A DNA stretch of 64,000 bases. Origin: Agapetus fuscipes. Its lineage: Eukaryota > Arthropoda > Insecta > Trichoptera > Glossosomatidae. The stretch is from contig OX637345.1 in assembly GCA_951799405.1 (NCBI GenBank), forward strand, positions 13,578,001 to 13,642,000, written 5' to 3'. A program made the position numbers and the translations under genes. Shown here piece by piece: positions 30,690 to 41,874 of the stretch. Below the pieces are notes generated by a model, which worked only from the letters and a program-made list of their open reading frames with translations, made no database searches and had not been told where the DNA came from. Numbering within the stretch: the first letter of the stretch is position 1; the number at the start of each line of letters is the position of its first letter.

Positions 30690-32300
30690 ATGAAAATGAG
30701 TTTTTATTTATTTATTTATTCACAATCATACACCAACAGGCACAACATAAAAATAGCACATTAGGCAAATTAACAAAAGAAGAAATCATGTTGCACCCCA
30801 TTACCGGTGTAAGCGTAATACAATGTGATAAAAAAAGCACACAAAAATATCAAGATAATTTCACTTACATACTAAGGATAAAAACATTTTTTTTTTAAAA
30901 CGGAATACAACATTAAAAAATTCAAACAACAATAATAAAATAATATAAATAGAAGTAGTAGGGAAGAAAGGAAGGGGAAGGGGAAGGGATACTCACTGCT
31001 CAAGTATAGCTAAAATTGATCTTTTAAATAAATTAGAACTACCGTGAAACAGATCGACATCTTTAAATTTATTGTTATAATTTTTAGTCATTCTTAGCAG
31101 AGGATTTCGCAAACCTGCATTGGTAACGTGACGCTTAATGTGAAAGGGCCAAAATGATCGTCTAACTGTTGGGACCGCGAAGTCTATCAATTTCAGTAAT
31201 AGGGGTGTGTCTAGTGCAGACATACAAATTCTGCGTAGAATACAGGCATCTGCAAGTTCACGCCTCGACGAGAGGTCTATTAAGTCATTGAAACGGGATG
31301 TTCTGAATCTGTGATTTCCAATTCGTATTAGTTTATGTTGGATTTTTTCCAATGCAACGTTATATTTGTCATATAAGGGATTCCATACTGGGGAGCAATA
31401 CTCGGCCCGAGAGCGTACAAGTGAGACATACAAGGTCATAAGAGATGTGGGATCTCTGAACTCCCTGGTCACCCTTAGGATAAAACCAAGCATTTTGTTA
31501 CATTGTGTTAGAATCTTATCGATGTGATCGTCAAAATGCAGTTTGGAGTCAAAGATAACACCAAGATCCTTTACCGAGTCGAGTCGTTGCAGCATGGTAT
31601 CAGCAATCGCATAATTATGAGAAATAATGTTTTTGTTTTTAGTGAAGGATATGGAAAAACATTTTTTCAGATTTAATTCCAATCTATTGCAAACACAGTA
31701 GTCATGGACCCTACCGAGATCCTCTTCCAACAAAACAGCGTCCTCCTCAGTTCTTATGGTACGATAAATTTTGAGATCGTCTGCAAATAGTAAAAAATCT
31801 GAGTGAATGAAGCAATTTCCTATGTCATTGATGAAAGCTAGAAATAACAGAGGGCCCAGAACAGAACCCTGGGGTACCCCCGACGTAACACACACGTATT
31901 CTGATTTAAACCCATTAAGAGTTACTGTCATGAGTCTATCGCTTAAATATGAACTAATCCACCTCAATAGGTCACCGTGAATACCATAGTATGAAAGCTT
32001 TCGAGTCAGTAAAGCATGATCAACCTTGTCGAATGCCTTCTGGAAGTCTGTATAGATTGAATCAACTTGTATGCGTTGATCCATAGCCCTGAAAAGAAAG
32101 TCTGTATACACGAGAAGATTTGAGGTGGTCGATCTATCGGTCATAAAACCATGTTGTTCCTCTAAGAGATAAGGTTTGAGAAAATTATAAATGTGATCCT
32201 TGATTATCATTTCAAAGACCTTGGATATAGAGGAGAGTATTGATATTGGGCGATAGTTTGTAATATCATCCTTATTGCCTGCCTTATGGATGGGTTAAAT
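30690..32300 (-). mobile_element. LINE E, 5'-truncated copy
   Basis: Minus strand: truncated RT frame from about 32297, ~270-bp 3' UTR, and an (AATAA)-like tail at about 30700-30722. It has no internal stops, so it is young. The truncation point lies inside a local duplication (32272-32340). Confidence 0.75.
30993..32210 (-). CDS. LINE E reverse transcriptase ORF, 5'-truncated
   Basis: 405 codons from the first ATG of a frame that actually continues upstream to about 32297 (NYRPISILSSISKVFE precedes the ATG). RT motifs: EEQHGFM (17-23), YTDFQKAFDKVDH (53-65, catalytic D55), SGVPQGSVLGPLLFL (110-124), FADD (142-145), then LGVIFDSKLHFDDHI and SPVWNPLYDKYN. The C-terminus FKRSILAILEQ ends at a TGA. 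No endonuclease because the 5' end is missing. The PQGS and FADD motifs fit the Jockey/CR1 branch, not the RTE branch of LINEs A and B. Confidence 0.85.
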   Translation of the reverse strand: MIIKDHIYNFLKPYLLEEQHGFMTDRSTTSNLLVYTDFLFRAMDQRIQVDSIYTDFQKAFDKVDHALLTRKLSYYGIHGDLLRWISSYLSDRLMTVTLNGFKSEYVCVTSGVPQGSVLGPLLFLAFINDIGNCFIHSDFLLFADDLKIYRTIRTEEDAVLLEEDLGRVHDYCVCNRLELNLKKCFSISFTKNKNIISHNYAIADTMLQRLDSVKDLGVIFDSKLHFDDHIDKILTQCNKMLGFILRVTREFRDPTSLMTLYVSLVRSRAEYCSPVWNPLYDKYNVALEKIQHKLIRIGNHRFRTSRFNDLIDLSSRRELADACILRRICMSALDTPLLLKLIDFAVPTVRRSFWPFHIKRHVTNAGLRNPLLRMTKNYNNKFKDVDLFHGSSNLFKRSILAILEQ

Positions 32301-32313
32301 TGGGTTAAATTGG

Positions 32314-32527
32314 GATGGGTTATTGCCTGCCTTATGGTGAGTTAAAATCATTTAGTTATATTTATGTTTATATTATATTTAATTAACAAATATGCATTTA
32401 CATTTACAAATATGCAGATGGGTAAATTGGGTTGAATTGGGATGGGTTATTGCCTGCCTTATGGTGAGTTAAAATCATTTAGTTATATTTATGTTTATAT
32501 TATATTTAATTAACAAATATGCATTTA
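32314..32527. repeat. 127-bp tandem duplication
   Basis: GATGGGTTATTGCCTGCCTT starts at 32314 and again at 32441. Both units continue with TTAAAATCATTTAGTTATAT; the second ends near 32527. The GATGGGTTAAATTGGG motif is further reiterated upstream. Confidence 0.85.
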
Positions 32528-32529
32528 TA

Positions 32530-32682
32530 CTTAAGATTAATTTTTAAAGCATGCCCACTAGCATACAATTGAAAGTTCACAGTTATAAATGATAGAAGTG
32601 TAGGTACTTGAAAAATAAAGACCCAAATCTCAAATAAAAATACCTTAAACGGTAAAATCTTGCCGCCCTTCCCTAAAACAAC
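32530..32682 (-). repeat. A3 repeat, diverged
   Basis: TTAAGATTAATTTTTAAAGC, GCATGCCCACTAGC and CTTGCCGCCCTTCCC. Both ends are incomplete. Confidence 0.65.
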
Positions 32683-33122
32683 CGGTTCGTAGCCTAGTGG
32701 TTAACGCTTCGGACTCGTGATTGGAAGGTACCTAGTGGGTTCGAATCCCCACGAAGCTTAAAAATATTTAATTTTTAAAATATGTTTTTCATTATTTGTC
32801 CGGTCGATAGCTCAGGTGGTAGAGTGCTTGCATTCCATGCCGAAAGCTCGGGTTCGAATCCCACCTGAGGGTGTCAGAAATGATTTCCCGTTTCGGTGTT
32901 TATTTCAAACCCCAAAATAAAATACCGGCAAGGTTTACTCAGCCTTCACAAGAAATGAGTACCAGCACTCTCGGGAGCTGGGAAACCTCCACTTCAACTG
33001 AAGTGGTTGGCGTTAGGCCGGCCCCCTTACCTGTAAAAATAAATAGGTTCAACTCGCCACATGCGACCCCTACGGGGATAACGCGGCAAGAAGTTACACT
33101 ATATGTGTAGCTTAGTTGCGTT
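32683..33122 (+). mobile_element. tRNA-like head followed by full S3 SINE
   Basis: First unit: ACCGGTTCGTAGCCTAGTGG and B box GGGTTCGAATCCC (32683-32760), without an S1 body. Then S3 from 32801: GGTCGATAGCTCAGGTGGTA, B box GGGTTCGAATCCC, full body and the end TATATGTGTAGCTTAGTTGC. A second, body-less form of the two-head arrangement. Confidence 0.82.
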
Positions 33123-33148
33123 ATTAGATTAAAAAAATTATCTACCTT

Positions 33149-35010
33149 TAGCAAAAGCTTGTGTATGAAAGTAAGATGGAATTAGAGAAGAAAAATAATG
33201 AAAGGGCACAGCAGGACTTCCACACCAACAAAAAAATGTTCTGGAGTTGGGTTCGGAATAATAACGAAAGTGTGGGAGCAACAACTCCGGGCATAAAGAA
33301 TGCGCAGGGAGTCTTGCTGTGGGATGAAGACGATGTATGTAACAGATGGAAAGAATACTTTGAAGAAATATTAGGACAGGGCGAAAGAAATTTATATGAA
33401 TGTGACCCTACAAATGAAAGTAATGAGGATATTTTGAAAGAGGAAATAAAAGCAAGCATAAAAGAGCTGAAGAATGGAAAGGCTGCAAGTATGGATGGAT
33501 TGAATGCCGAGATGTTAAAGGCAGGAGGAGAATGTGTGGTAGAGTGGATGTTTGAATTATGCAAGATGTGTATGAAAGACAGGGTAGTACCGATGGACTG
33601 GAGAAAGGCGGTCATTGTCCCTATTTACAAGGGTAAAGGGGACAAGAAAGACTGCCGTAACTTTAGGCCCATTAGTCTCCTTAGTATACCTGGGAAAGTC
33701 TTATGCAAAATTGTCATAAAAAAAGTGAGAATGGCCACCGATCACAGGGTCTCTGATATTCAATCTGGTTTTATGCCAGGACGAGGTTGTGTGGACCAAA
33801 TCTTTACTCTCAGACAGATTGTTGAAAAACATCTGGCTGTGGGGAGGGTGGTCTACGCAGCCTTCGTGGATCTCGAGAGGGCCTTTGACTCGGTGGACAG
33901 ATGTATGTTGTGGAATGTTCTCAGGAAGTACGGTGTGAATGACAACCTTCTGAATGTGATACGTGCCCTCTATGAAAATAGTTAGGCATGTGTAAGAGTG
34001 GATGGGAGATATAGTGACTGGTTTGATGTATATAAGGGAGTGAGGCAAGGCTGCGTGATGAGTCCATGGTTGTTTAATATAATCATGGACAGTTGCATAA
34101 AAGAAGCTGGAATATCAGAGAGCGGAGTGAAAGTGGGTGAAACAAGAGTTGGAGTACTTCTTTATGCTGATGATGCTATAGTTTTAGCTGACTCGGCGGA
34201 GGAACTCCAAGCGATGTTAACCAAACTGAATGATGCATTTTGTAAAAATAGCTTGAAAGTGAATGCGAATAAGACAAAAATATTAGTTTTTGACAGGAAT
34301 GAAGTATGTGAGGAACTTACAGTTAATTTGAATGGAAAAAAAGTTGAAGTAGTGAATGAGTTTGACTATTTAGGAAGCAAGTTTGAGGCGAATGGTAAGA
34401 TGACGAAGGAATTAGAGAAGCGTGCCAGCAAAGGAAGATGCGTGATAGGAGCGTTTGGTAGAATAGCGAAGAATAAAAGGATACCAAAGAAAATGAAAAT
34501 GGCGGTACACAATTGTATATTGTTGCCGACCCTGATGTATGGAAGCGAGTCATGGACGGTGAATGAAAGAGAAGTAAATAAGGTATGCACCGTAGAAATG
34601 GCTCATTTAAGAAGTATGACAGGAAAAACACTGAAAGATAGAGTGAGAAACGAATGGGTTCTGAATGAATGCGGAGTAAAAGAAAGCGTGAAAGTGAAAG
34701 TTCAAAGAAGTGTGATGCGATGGTTTGGACATATTGAAAGGATGAATGAAGACCGACTGACAAAAAGAGTGTATAAAGGGAATGTAATTGGTAAGCGTGG
34801 AAGGGGAAGACCTAGAAAAGAATGGATTGATCAGATAAGTGAGATTGCGAATGAATGGAATTTACAGAGTGGAAACAAGAGAAGAGCATGCATGAAAAGA
34901 GTGATGAAATTAGATGAGATGAAAGAAGTATGCAGGGACAGAGTCAAGTGGAGGCACTTATGTGGAGGTACTGGCCCCCCCTAGAGGAATGGCGGCAGGA
35001 TACAAGACAA
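33149..35010 (+). mobile_element. LINE B, 5'-truncated copy
   Basis: Starts within the inter-domain region (LAKACVYESK), carries the full RT and C-terminal region and ends with GAATGGCGGCAGGATACAAG and a (CAAGA)n tail. It is inserted directly after the S3 at 32801-33122. Confidence 0.85.
33161..34984 (+). pseudogene. LINE B reverse transcriptase with one nonsense codon
   Basis: One frame throughout, interrupted only by TAG at 33983-33985 (after YENS, where LINE A has YENSTACVR). Motifs: NFRPISLLSIPGKVLCK, QSGFMPGRGCVDQIFTLR, FVDLERAFDSVDR, GVRQGCVMSPWLFNIIMD, LLYADDAIVLADS, VMRWFGHIERM, GRGRPRKEWIDQISEIANEW. RT catalytic residues are kept. The endonuclease is missing by truncation. It is clearly related to LINE A, but its 3' tail is different. 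Confidence 0.88.
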
Positions 35011-35012
35011 GA

Positions 35013-35110
35013 CAAGAGCAAAGACCGTTTACCATAGGTTCATTCAGCATTACAGCAACTGGGTCTTACTTGGGAACGTAAATTGCATTCCTCTGCACAA
35101 AACTTATGTT
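35013..35110 (+). mobile_element. S1/S4 chimeric fragment
   Basis: S1 body piece (TTACAGCAACTGGGTCTTAC) joined to the S4-type end (ATTGCATTCCTCTGCACAAA). Short, so low certainty. Confidence 0.45.
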
Positions 35111-35777
35111 AAAAAATAGATACGAAAACAGACAATAATAAAAGAATATGTCTTCTTAGACCCTATTTCATATCAGAACGTCCGTAAGCATTTACGGAAA
35201 GCTCTGCTCTTAGGGTAGTCGATGTTTTCAGAGACAATGGGTGACCCTTGCACCCGGAACTGTAGGGTCACCAGCTCAAGCACTGCGGGGATGATCTGGC
35301 GGCGCATCCGACACGTGGGAAACCGGTTAGGGTCAGTGCGAGATATTAGGGTCGAAGACAGAGCTGGAAATCTGACCCTAAAAAATACTAACGGCATCGT
35401 GTGAGCTGCATAATAAAAGTTCTGTTGATTTCGGTACAAAAGTCTGCTAGATATTCTTACCATCAAACTCCCATAATATATGTTTTCCTCTTTTTCTCAA
35501 TTTGACCACTATGGTTGTTACTTAGTGCCTTTTTTTAATCAACAATTAAATTAATTTTGTATCAATAATGAAATAGCACTTAAAAATATAATGTAAAAAT
35601 GATTCTTTACAATACCGATACACAACCCCTTAAACTTTTAAATAGCATTTAATTTGCGAACTAATGAACTCCCTACATAAAGTTTGAATTTAAACTCATA
35701 AAGAAAAAAAAACATGTTAAAGATTGATATGTACCTACATAGAAAGCAATGCATGTAACGTACTTGAATAGAAAAAA
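35111..35777. other. No feature recognised
   Basis: A GC-richer patch at 35200-35400 has short open frames on both strands without a recognisable domain. The rest is AT-rich. Confidence 0.35.
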
Positions 35778-36066
35778 ATGCAACTAAGCAACACATATAG
35801 TGTATCTTCTTGCCGCGTTTTTAACCAAAAGTGGCGTGTGAATTTATTTATTTTTACAGACAATGAAGCCGGCCTTACCGCTCAAGTTGAAGCGGCGTTT
35901 TCCCAGCACCCGACTCATTTTTTGTGAAAGCTGAATAAACCTTGCCGGTATTTTCTTTTGGGTTTTAAAATAAACACCGTAACGGAAAAAAACATTTCTG
36001 TCACCCTCGATGGGGTTTGAACCCGAGTTATCGCCATGGAATGCAAGCACTCTACCAACTGAGCTT
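35778..36066 (-). mobile_element. S3 SINE
   Basis: Near-complete minus-strand S3: head TCAGTTGGTAGAGTGCTTGC, B box GGGTTCAAACCCC (diverged), end AACTAAGCAACACATATAGT. Confidence 0.82.
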
Positions 36067-37022
36067 AATAAGATAATAATTCTTTCCAGTTGAACCGTAA
36101 TCGGATGTAAACAATCCCTCTTTACTCTCTGGAACCGGTTTCCAACGGACAATCCTTTTTCGCAACCCTTGGACCCGGATCTAAAAAAAGTATGCTAAAT
36201 ATGAAACTTAGGGTTTCTTTTGTATTCTTGAAAATTACAAAATATGTCCAACGGTTACCTGTACAATATCCACTCAAGCTTCTAAAATTAAATCAGTCAT
36301 GCATTCTAACATCATAAAAATGATGAAAATTTGATCGAAACGTACCTACAGGATACTTACTCCGGCTAGCTCTCATCAGCATCACTCTCAGGGCGTGGGG
36401 TTCTTTCTTTGGTATTGCTTACTTGTATTTTGGGAAGGTTGTATATTAAATTAAAAGATAAGTTTAACATGAACAAATAAGGGTTTATTTACTTTGGTAA
36501 TATGGGGGGAAAAGGGGAAATAAGGGAATGGCCAGACCTGAACTTGTCACTAAAACACTCCCTACTCTGTTGACTGGAGTTCCGAACTGAATGGCCTGGG
36601 GCAGCGCCCCAGGCTAGCGGCGGCTCACGAGGCGGACGCCTCCACACGTTGGAGCCCCTGGGTGGGCGCTCCTATGCACTATGTCTCCTATGCCTCTGGT
36701 CCACAAGGCGGGTGCCTTGCTGGCAGGAAATCCAAGTAGATGGGGAGGAGGGAGCTCCATTGTAGTGCCCCCTCTTGCACCGCTTGGTTCTTGGTCGCCG
36801 ACGTCTTAATCGGTGGACATCTTGCCGGGAACTGATGAACGACGGCTCCATTAGGTCACACGGCACAGTTTGGCCGCTTCCGTGACCGTTCGGCTCCGTT
36901 CGGCCCACAAAACACACTATACACTTCGAGAATGTTCTTTTATATGTTATTTAGTAAAATAGCATAACAAAACTTAGTCGAATATTAGTATTAGATCGAA
37001 AAGTAGTGACCATAGATCGAAA
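36067..37022. other. Unassigned; GC-rich block with hairpin
   Basis: 36530-36920 is strikingly GC-rich for this window. It includes a perfect 9-bp hairpin at 36594-36614 (GCCTGGGGC, loop AGC). No ORF with a recognisable domain on either strand. It could be a fragment of an unknown element or of a host gene's noncoding end. Confidence 0.4.
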
Positions 37023-37222
37023 ATTAGTCGGTGTTATGGCCGCTGGGATCAAGTCAGATTATTTGGAACCGGATAACGTTGGTTCGAATCCCGCGACGAT
37101 AACTTCGACCCTGGTTCAACACATGTCGTTGCATGCACACAAGCTTCTGCTTTCGTATGAAGACAACTGGCCACGCAAAATAGGTTGGTGGATTGCATTC
37201 CTTTCCACAAATCTATTTTTAA
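37023..37222 (+). mobile_element. S4 tRNA-like SINE
   Basis: GTCGGTGTTATGGCCGCTGG, B box GGTTCGAATCCC, then the S4 body to GATTGCATTCCTTTCCACAA and an A-rich end. Colinear with the minus copy at 17070-17245. Confidence 0.78.
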
Positions 37223-37376
37223 GAAGAAAAAAAAATTAACCCCTTGCCTTATAGGTTTAAAATCCCCATCTCCCTCCCACACATCTACCTTTCTACCCCC
37301 TCCCTTACCACTACCACCAATAGATCCCACTCCACTGTCTTAATTTTTAAGTTTAAATTTAGTAATTGTTAGTTAC

Positions 37377-37400
37377 CCGAAGATGGAAGTAATTCCGAAA
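37377..37400 (+). other. Hammerhead-like hairpin motif
   Basis: CCGAAGAT, then stem GGAA/TTCC around GTAA, then GAAA. Same architecture as the other motifs, with an unrelated stem sequence. Confidence 0.4.
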
Positions 37401-37536
37401 ATATTTGTAACATACTCAAAAACAATAAAAGTGGAATAAAACAAAGTTTTTAATTTCTTTTATTTTTTAATTTTTTATTGAAAAATAATCAATTTTTTAA
37501 AATGAATTTCCACAGTGTTTCACAAAAATCTTTTCA

Positions 37537-37700
37537 AAACTTATAGGTTTGTATGAAGCATGCTGTAAAAAAATGTTTCATTTTGAAAATGCACCCCTGT
37601 TTCAGGGAAGGTCGGCAAAAATTGCACGGCTTATGTTTATGCAAAGTGAACCATTCTTACAGTATGGGTGGTCAGCTTCATACCAACCAATAAGTGAAGT
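37537..37700. repeat. A3 foldback (two opposed 5' halves)
   Basis: Plus-strand A3 5' half (ACTTATAGGTTTGTATGAAG to GCACGGCTTATGTT, 37537-37641) runs into a minus-strand A3 start (AAAGTGAACCATTCTTACAG to ACCAATAAGTGAAG). Confidence 0.78.
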
Positions 37701-38444
37701 AATAGAAATAATAAATAAAAATAAAATAAAAAAAACATGAATTCATCCAAAAATTATAAAATTAAACAAATAATAAATAACAACTTTTCTCATTTCTCTT
37801 CAAAAAAAATTTTTTTTAATACTCGTAGAATAAAAGGATTGCCTGGGATAAAGACAAATGGTAAAAAAAGATGAATGAACATTGTTGCCAACCAACCAAT
37901 ACTAGGACTAAAAAAGAAGAAAAATGCCTTACAACATCTCCATGCCCTAAAAAAACAGAACTTATTTGCCTATCTCTTATCCTATATTTAAAAAAAATAA
38001 CTCTTTAAAAGGCTTATTACTTATTTCTCAAAATTAATGGGTTTCAGTTTTTTAGGTAACTACCCTCCCTTTGCCCTAAAAGACAGGGGGGGGGGAGCGC
38101 TCCCCCTTTTATACCATTTTAGCCCATTATCTGCAAATTTTATGTATTTTTCGTAGGCAATAATTCTTTTAAAGTTTATATTCTGCGAGAGACTATGGCG
38201 CTGGGCCAAACGCGAAACAGACAAGGACGAAAAAAACTACACGCTAAAGGTTTTGCATTGCCAAAAATACTTTTGTAGAGCTGTAGGTGAAATCTACCTT
38301 TCATATATGCATATACAGATATATGCACAACAACTATTTTCAATTTTGACTTTTTTAAATTAGAAATAAGGACTATAAGTACTATATGAGTCGTATAGAA
38401 ATCAAGGCAACAACCTAGTTTTTTCCCCTAGAATTTGATTCCTT
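37701..38444. other. No feature recognised
   Basis: AT-rich with a poly-G run at 38086-38096. No gene or repeat assigned. Confidence 0.35.
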
Positions 38445-38520
38445 GAAAGAGGACTGGCAAAGTGCACCAATTTGTGCAGTATTTGTGGTCAGCCTCACAC
38501 CAAACTATTAGTTAAAGAAC
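38445..38520 (-). repeat. A3 repeat, 5' end only
   Basis: CTGGCAAAGTGCACCAATTT to CAAACTATTAGTTAAAG. The short fragment ends at the usual A3 boundary. Confidence 0.65.
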
Positions 38521-38566
38521 AGCAAAATCAAAGACAACATATCGGCAAGATATACTGAAAAAAATT

Positions 38567-38848
38567 GACGGTGCGTAGTCTAGTTGTAATGCTTCGGACT
38601 CGTTAATTAAAGGTCGTGGGTTCGAATCTCCGCGGAAAGCAAAAAAAATATACCATTTATATTTTCAAATATCCTTTTAGCTGGCTTGAAGAAATCATAT
38701 ACCTTTACCTGAGACCGGTCACCAAAGCTCCATCCAGCCTTACACCAACTGGGTCTTGCTTGAGAATTGGCGCTTTCTTTAGCGAATACCAAGCTCCAGA
38801 GGGCTCTTGCGGTGTGATTCACGCAAAACATCGATCACCAAATAAATC
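38567..38848 (+). mobile_element. S1 SINE with LINE C-like tail, no 5S head
   Basis: Diverged head GGTGCGTAGTCTAGTTGTAA with B box GGGTTCGAATCTC, S1 body, tail 1 (GGGCTCTTGCGGTGTGATTC). It ends at TCTAATCTAATCTAAG, where a minus-strand A3 begins. Confidence 0.8.
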
Positions 38849-39200
38849 ATTCTAATCTAATCTAAGTTGCAAATATATGTTACATTGGAGATTCACATTA
38901 CATGCATTCCCACAATCAGACATGTACAAGTTCGCGCTTGCACATGCCGAATGTGCAAGCGCGTAAATCATGTGAACCTACAACATAAAAACCAAATCTC
39001 AAATGGACATACACCCTGCAACTCTTGCCGTCCTTCCCTGAAACAGGGGTGACATTGGCAAAGTGAACCATTTGTACAGCATGGGTGTTCAACCGCATAC
39101 CAACCTATAAGTCAAGGAACATACACGACAAAATACATTTATAAATCAATAAATAATAATATCTATGGACATAAATAATAATATCAATTGACATTCTAAC
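38848..39200 (-). mobile_element. LINE A 3' end: A3 plus upstream 3' UTR
   Basis: A3 from 38848 to about 39118, then on the minus strand further LINE A 3' UTR at 39119-39190 (TTTATGTCCATAGATATTAT, homologous to 27367-27385). It shows that some A3 copies extend into the LINE body. Confidence 0.82.
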
Positions 39201-39210
39201 ATTATTATTT

Positions 39211-39272
39211 AATGAGAACCTGCTCCCCCGAGAGCTGGGAAACCTCCACACCAAGTGAAGCGGTTGGCGTAA
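39211..39272 (+). mobile_element. S3 fragment
   Basis: GAACCTGCTCCCCCGAGAGC to AGTGAAGCGGTTGGCG only. Confidence 0.7.
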
Positions 39273-39669
39273 TGACAATAAACAAATCGACAGTGATAAG
39301 GCATAAGCGACAAAAACTAAATTGTTCAGGAGAGCAGTTTTAAGTTTAAGATTGCAGAAAAATGGCAAAACTTTGTTATCTTTTATCATATGGGTAAAAT
39401 GAAAACAGTTCTAAAATTAAACAAATAAAGGCATTTATGGGCATTCCTATTAATGTATGTAGTTAAAGGATGTTTTACGATTTTTTTATGTCACAAGCGC
39501 GTTTAGGACAAAAAAGGCTAAAATCTTGTCGGTTACACCAAAACCATAGTTCGAAAACGCAGTTGCTTTCTTGGGCATAAACAACAACAAAAAATCATCG
39601 TACAGCTATGGGAGTTAGCGCATTAGAAAGAGCGAAAATTTAAAGTAGGATAGTATTCATAACACGAAC
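39273..39669. other. No feature recognised
   Basis: AT-rich; nothing supported. Confidence 0.35.
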
Positions 39670-40057
39670 ATAGAAGTTAAGCAACATTGGGCGCTGATGC
39701 TATTTGGATGGGTGACCGCTCAGGTACACCGCGTTTCGTTGGCAATTCTTGGACCGGTCCGTAGTCCAGTGGCAGCACTTTGGACTAGTAAATGGAAGGT
39801 TTGTGGATTCGGATCCCGGCGGAGCACAAAAATATACCATACATATTTACAAAATGTGCTCTTCGCTGGGTTGAAAAATTCATAAGCCTTTACCATAGAC
39901 CGGTCACTGAAAGGTCCATCAAACCTTACAACAACTGGGTCTTGCTTGAGAAATGGCGCTTTCTACAGCGACGACCAAGCTTGCAGAGGGCTTTTGAGGT
40001 GTGAACAAAAACAGCGCTCACCAAATAAATCATCCTAATATAATTATTATTATTATA
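39670..40057 (+). mobile_element. 5S-S1 composite SINE, 5'-truncated
   Basis: The 5S head starts mid-way (GAAGTTAAGCAACATTGGGC), then tRNA-like GACCGGTCCGTAGTCCAGTG, S1 body, shortened tail 1 (GGGCTTTTGAGGTGTGAAC) and (ATT)n. Confidence 0.87.
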
Positions 40058-40765
40058 ACTGATTTTTGACCAAAATGTCGCTTTTACCCTACTTCCTTTT
40101 AACCGTCGAAATATATGTGACATCATCAAGCCGTGAAATTTTCAATGTGCGGACTCCATTCACTTGATCTCTCCTTTCTGTACGCCTACACACACATTTC
40201 AGATTCTTAAAAAGGAAAATTTTCAACAACGTAATTTCAGAAATACACGAAAATGTAAAATAACTAATTAAAAAGTAAAAAGGAGGAAACATTCTAAAAA
40301 CTCGCCGAGCGAAAAAGATGAAAGACGCTGTATTTTATTTTGCAAGTAAAATAATAATAATAATAATAACAACAGAGGCTCCTACGCTATGCCGCTCAAA
40401 TAATTTTCCTGAAAAACTGTGTAAAAATTTTCACTTTGCCGTTTCCCCTTCGTGGCGATCGGGTACTTTTTGCCTTAGAATAAAGCCTTTGGAATAAAAG
40501 AGGGGTTAAGGATGGGGGGGAGGCTTTTTAAGGCTTCGTTTGGATGTTTAAGAGAGGGCAATATAAGTGCCCACCCCCTTGAGTGTGTACCTGAAAGGAC
40601 GGGGGCTGAAAGATTGAATATTTTAGAAATTAAAAAAAAAATTGAACTGTGTTTTTTTTCAAAACTTTACGAATAAAATTCATATACCTTTAGTTTTATG
40701 TTTAACTGTTATTTAAATTTAGGGTGATAGTGTACGGAATTGATAAACACTTTTTGTATGATAAA
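40058..40765. other. No feature recognised
   Basis: AT-rich with an (ATA)n run at 40350-40368 and a G-run near 40512. No gene. Confidence 0.35.
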
Positions 40766-41024
40766 CGCCACTAAGCTACACATAGAGTGCAGCTTCTTAC
40801 CGCGTTCTCTCCAAAGGGTAAGGGCCCAGCCTTACGTCAATCACTTCAATTGAAGTGGGGGTTTCTCAGCACGCGCTGGTACTCATTTCTTGTTAAGGCT
40901 GAGTAAACTTTGATGGTATTTAATTTTGGGTTTGTAATAAACACCGAAAGAGGAAATAATTTCTGACAAAATCTCGGTGGGATTCGAATCCGAATTCTGA
41001 GCATGGAGTGCAAGCACTCTACCA
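40766..41024 (-). mobile_element. S3 SINE
   Basis: Minus strand; B box GGATTCGAATCCCACCG; body complete but shortened in the CCACATGCGACC region; end CACTCTATGTGTAGCTTAGT. Confidence 0.8.
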
Positions 41025-41116
41025 TTGTTCCAATGCACATACAAACATTGCTCATGTGAAATTACCACTGATGGACATAAAACAAACAAGCACTAAGGGG
41101 ACGAAATGCTAGTATA

Positions 41117-41345
41117 TCAGAGGCGAAGGGTGCCATACAAGCCAATTCCCATCGGTTTTCCGTTTAAAATGAGACAAAAATGATAATAAAGTAGACCGCA
41201 TGGTTTCAATGGGGAAAAATACGTATCGTTTCTTTGGTTTTAAATGTATTTTTTTACTTTGTGCTTATATTTTTTAACTACTTTGTTACATCATTTTAAA
41301 AAGCAAGCCGATGGGAACAGGCGTGTATGGCCCCTTCGCCACTGA
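41117..41345. mobile_element. MITE with ~39-bp TIRs and TA duplication
   Basis: 229 bp. TIR starts TCAGAGGCGAAGGGTGCCAT on the left; the right end reads as TCAGTGGCGAAGGGGCCATA on the minus strand; both continue to CCCATCGG. Flanked by TA at 41115-41116 and 41346-41347. Noncoding. TA duplication would suit a Tc1/mariner-type mobiliser. Confidence 0.8.
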
Positions 41346-41874
41346 TACGATAGATAGATACAGCTGTTTTCCTATATTGAAGTTTGTTCACAGCATTTAA
41401 TGTCCCTACGGTTTTTTTATAAACCTGCAATCTCAATTATATTTTGTTGTACATCTCAGGTTGTTTGGACTTGGCCCAAAATACTGAAAAATAATTGCTC
41501 CGGGTGGTTGTCGTGAGGCCGGGTATCTCTGCGAGCGCATTCTAGCTCATTCCGGTAGAGAGAGAGGTGGCGGTAGACCATTAGTGTAAGTACGGTATAA
41601 ATAAAAATACTCCTCCTTAAAAAGACGGCGTCTGCTTAAAGTAAAGGGTGCTTGGACTAACTGCATAAAAAGAGAAAGCAAATAATTTGAAAGTGACTCG
41701 TTTTTGTTGTTGTAAATGATTAAATTTTGTAAGGAGATGAATTTGTTTCGTGGAATGGAACATGGGGATTTGAATTAGAATTAGAAAATGAAAACAAAAG
41801 AAAACGAAAAACAAAAAGAAAAGATGCTTCAGAGCCACAAGCATGTGAATTTGGCTTTAATCAATATTGCTGTG
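41346..41874. other. No feature recognised
   Basis: Mixed AT-rich sequence; nothing supported. Confidence 0.35.
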
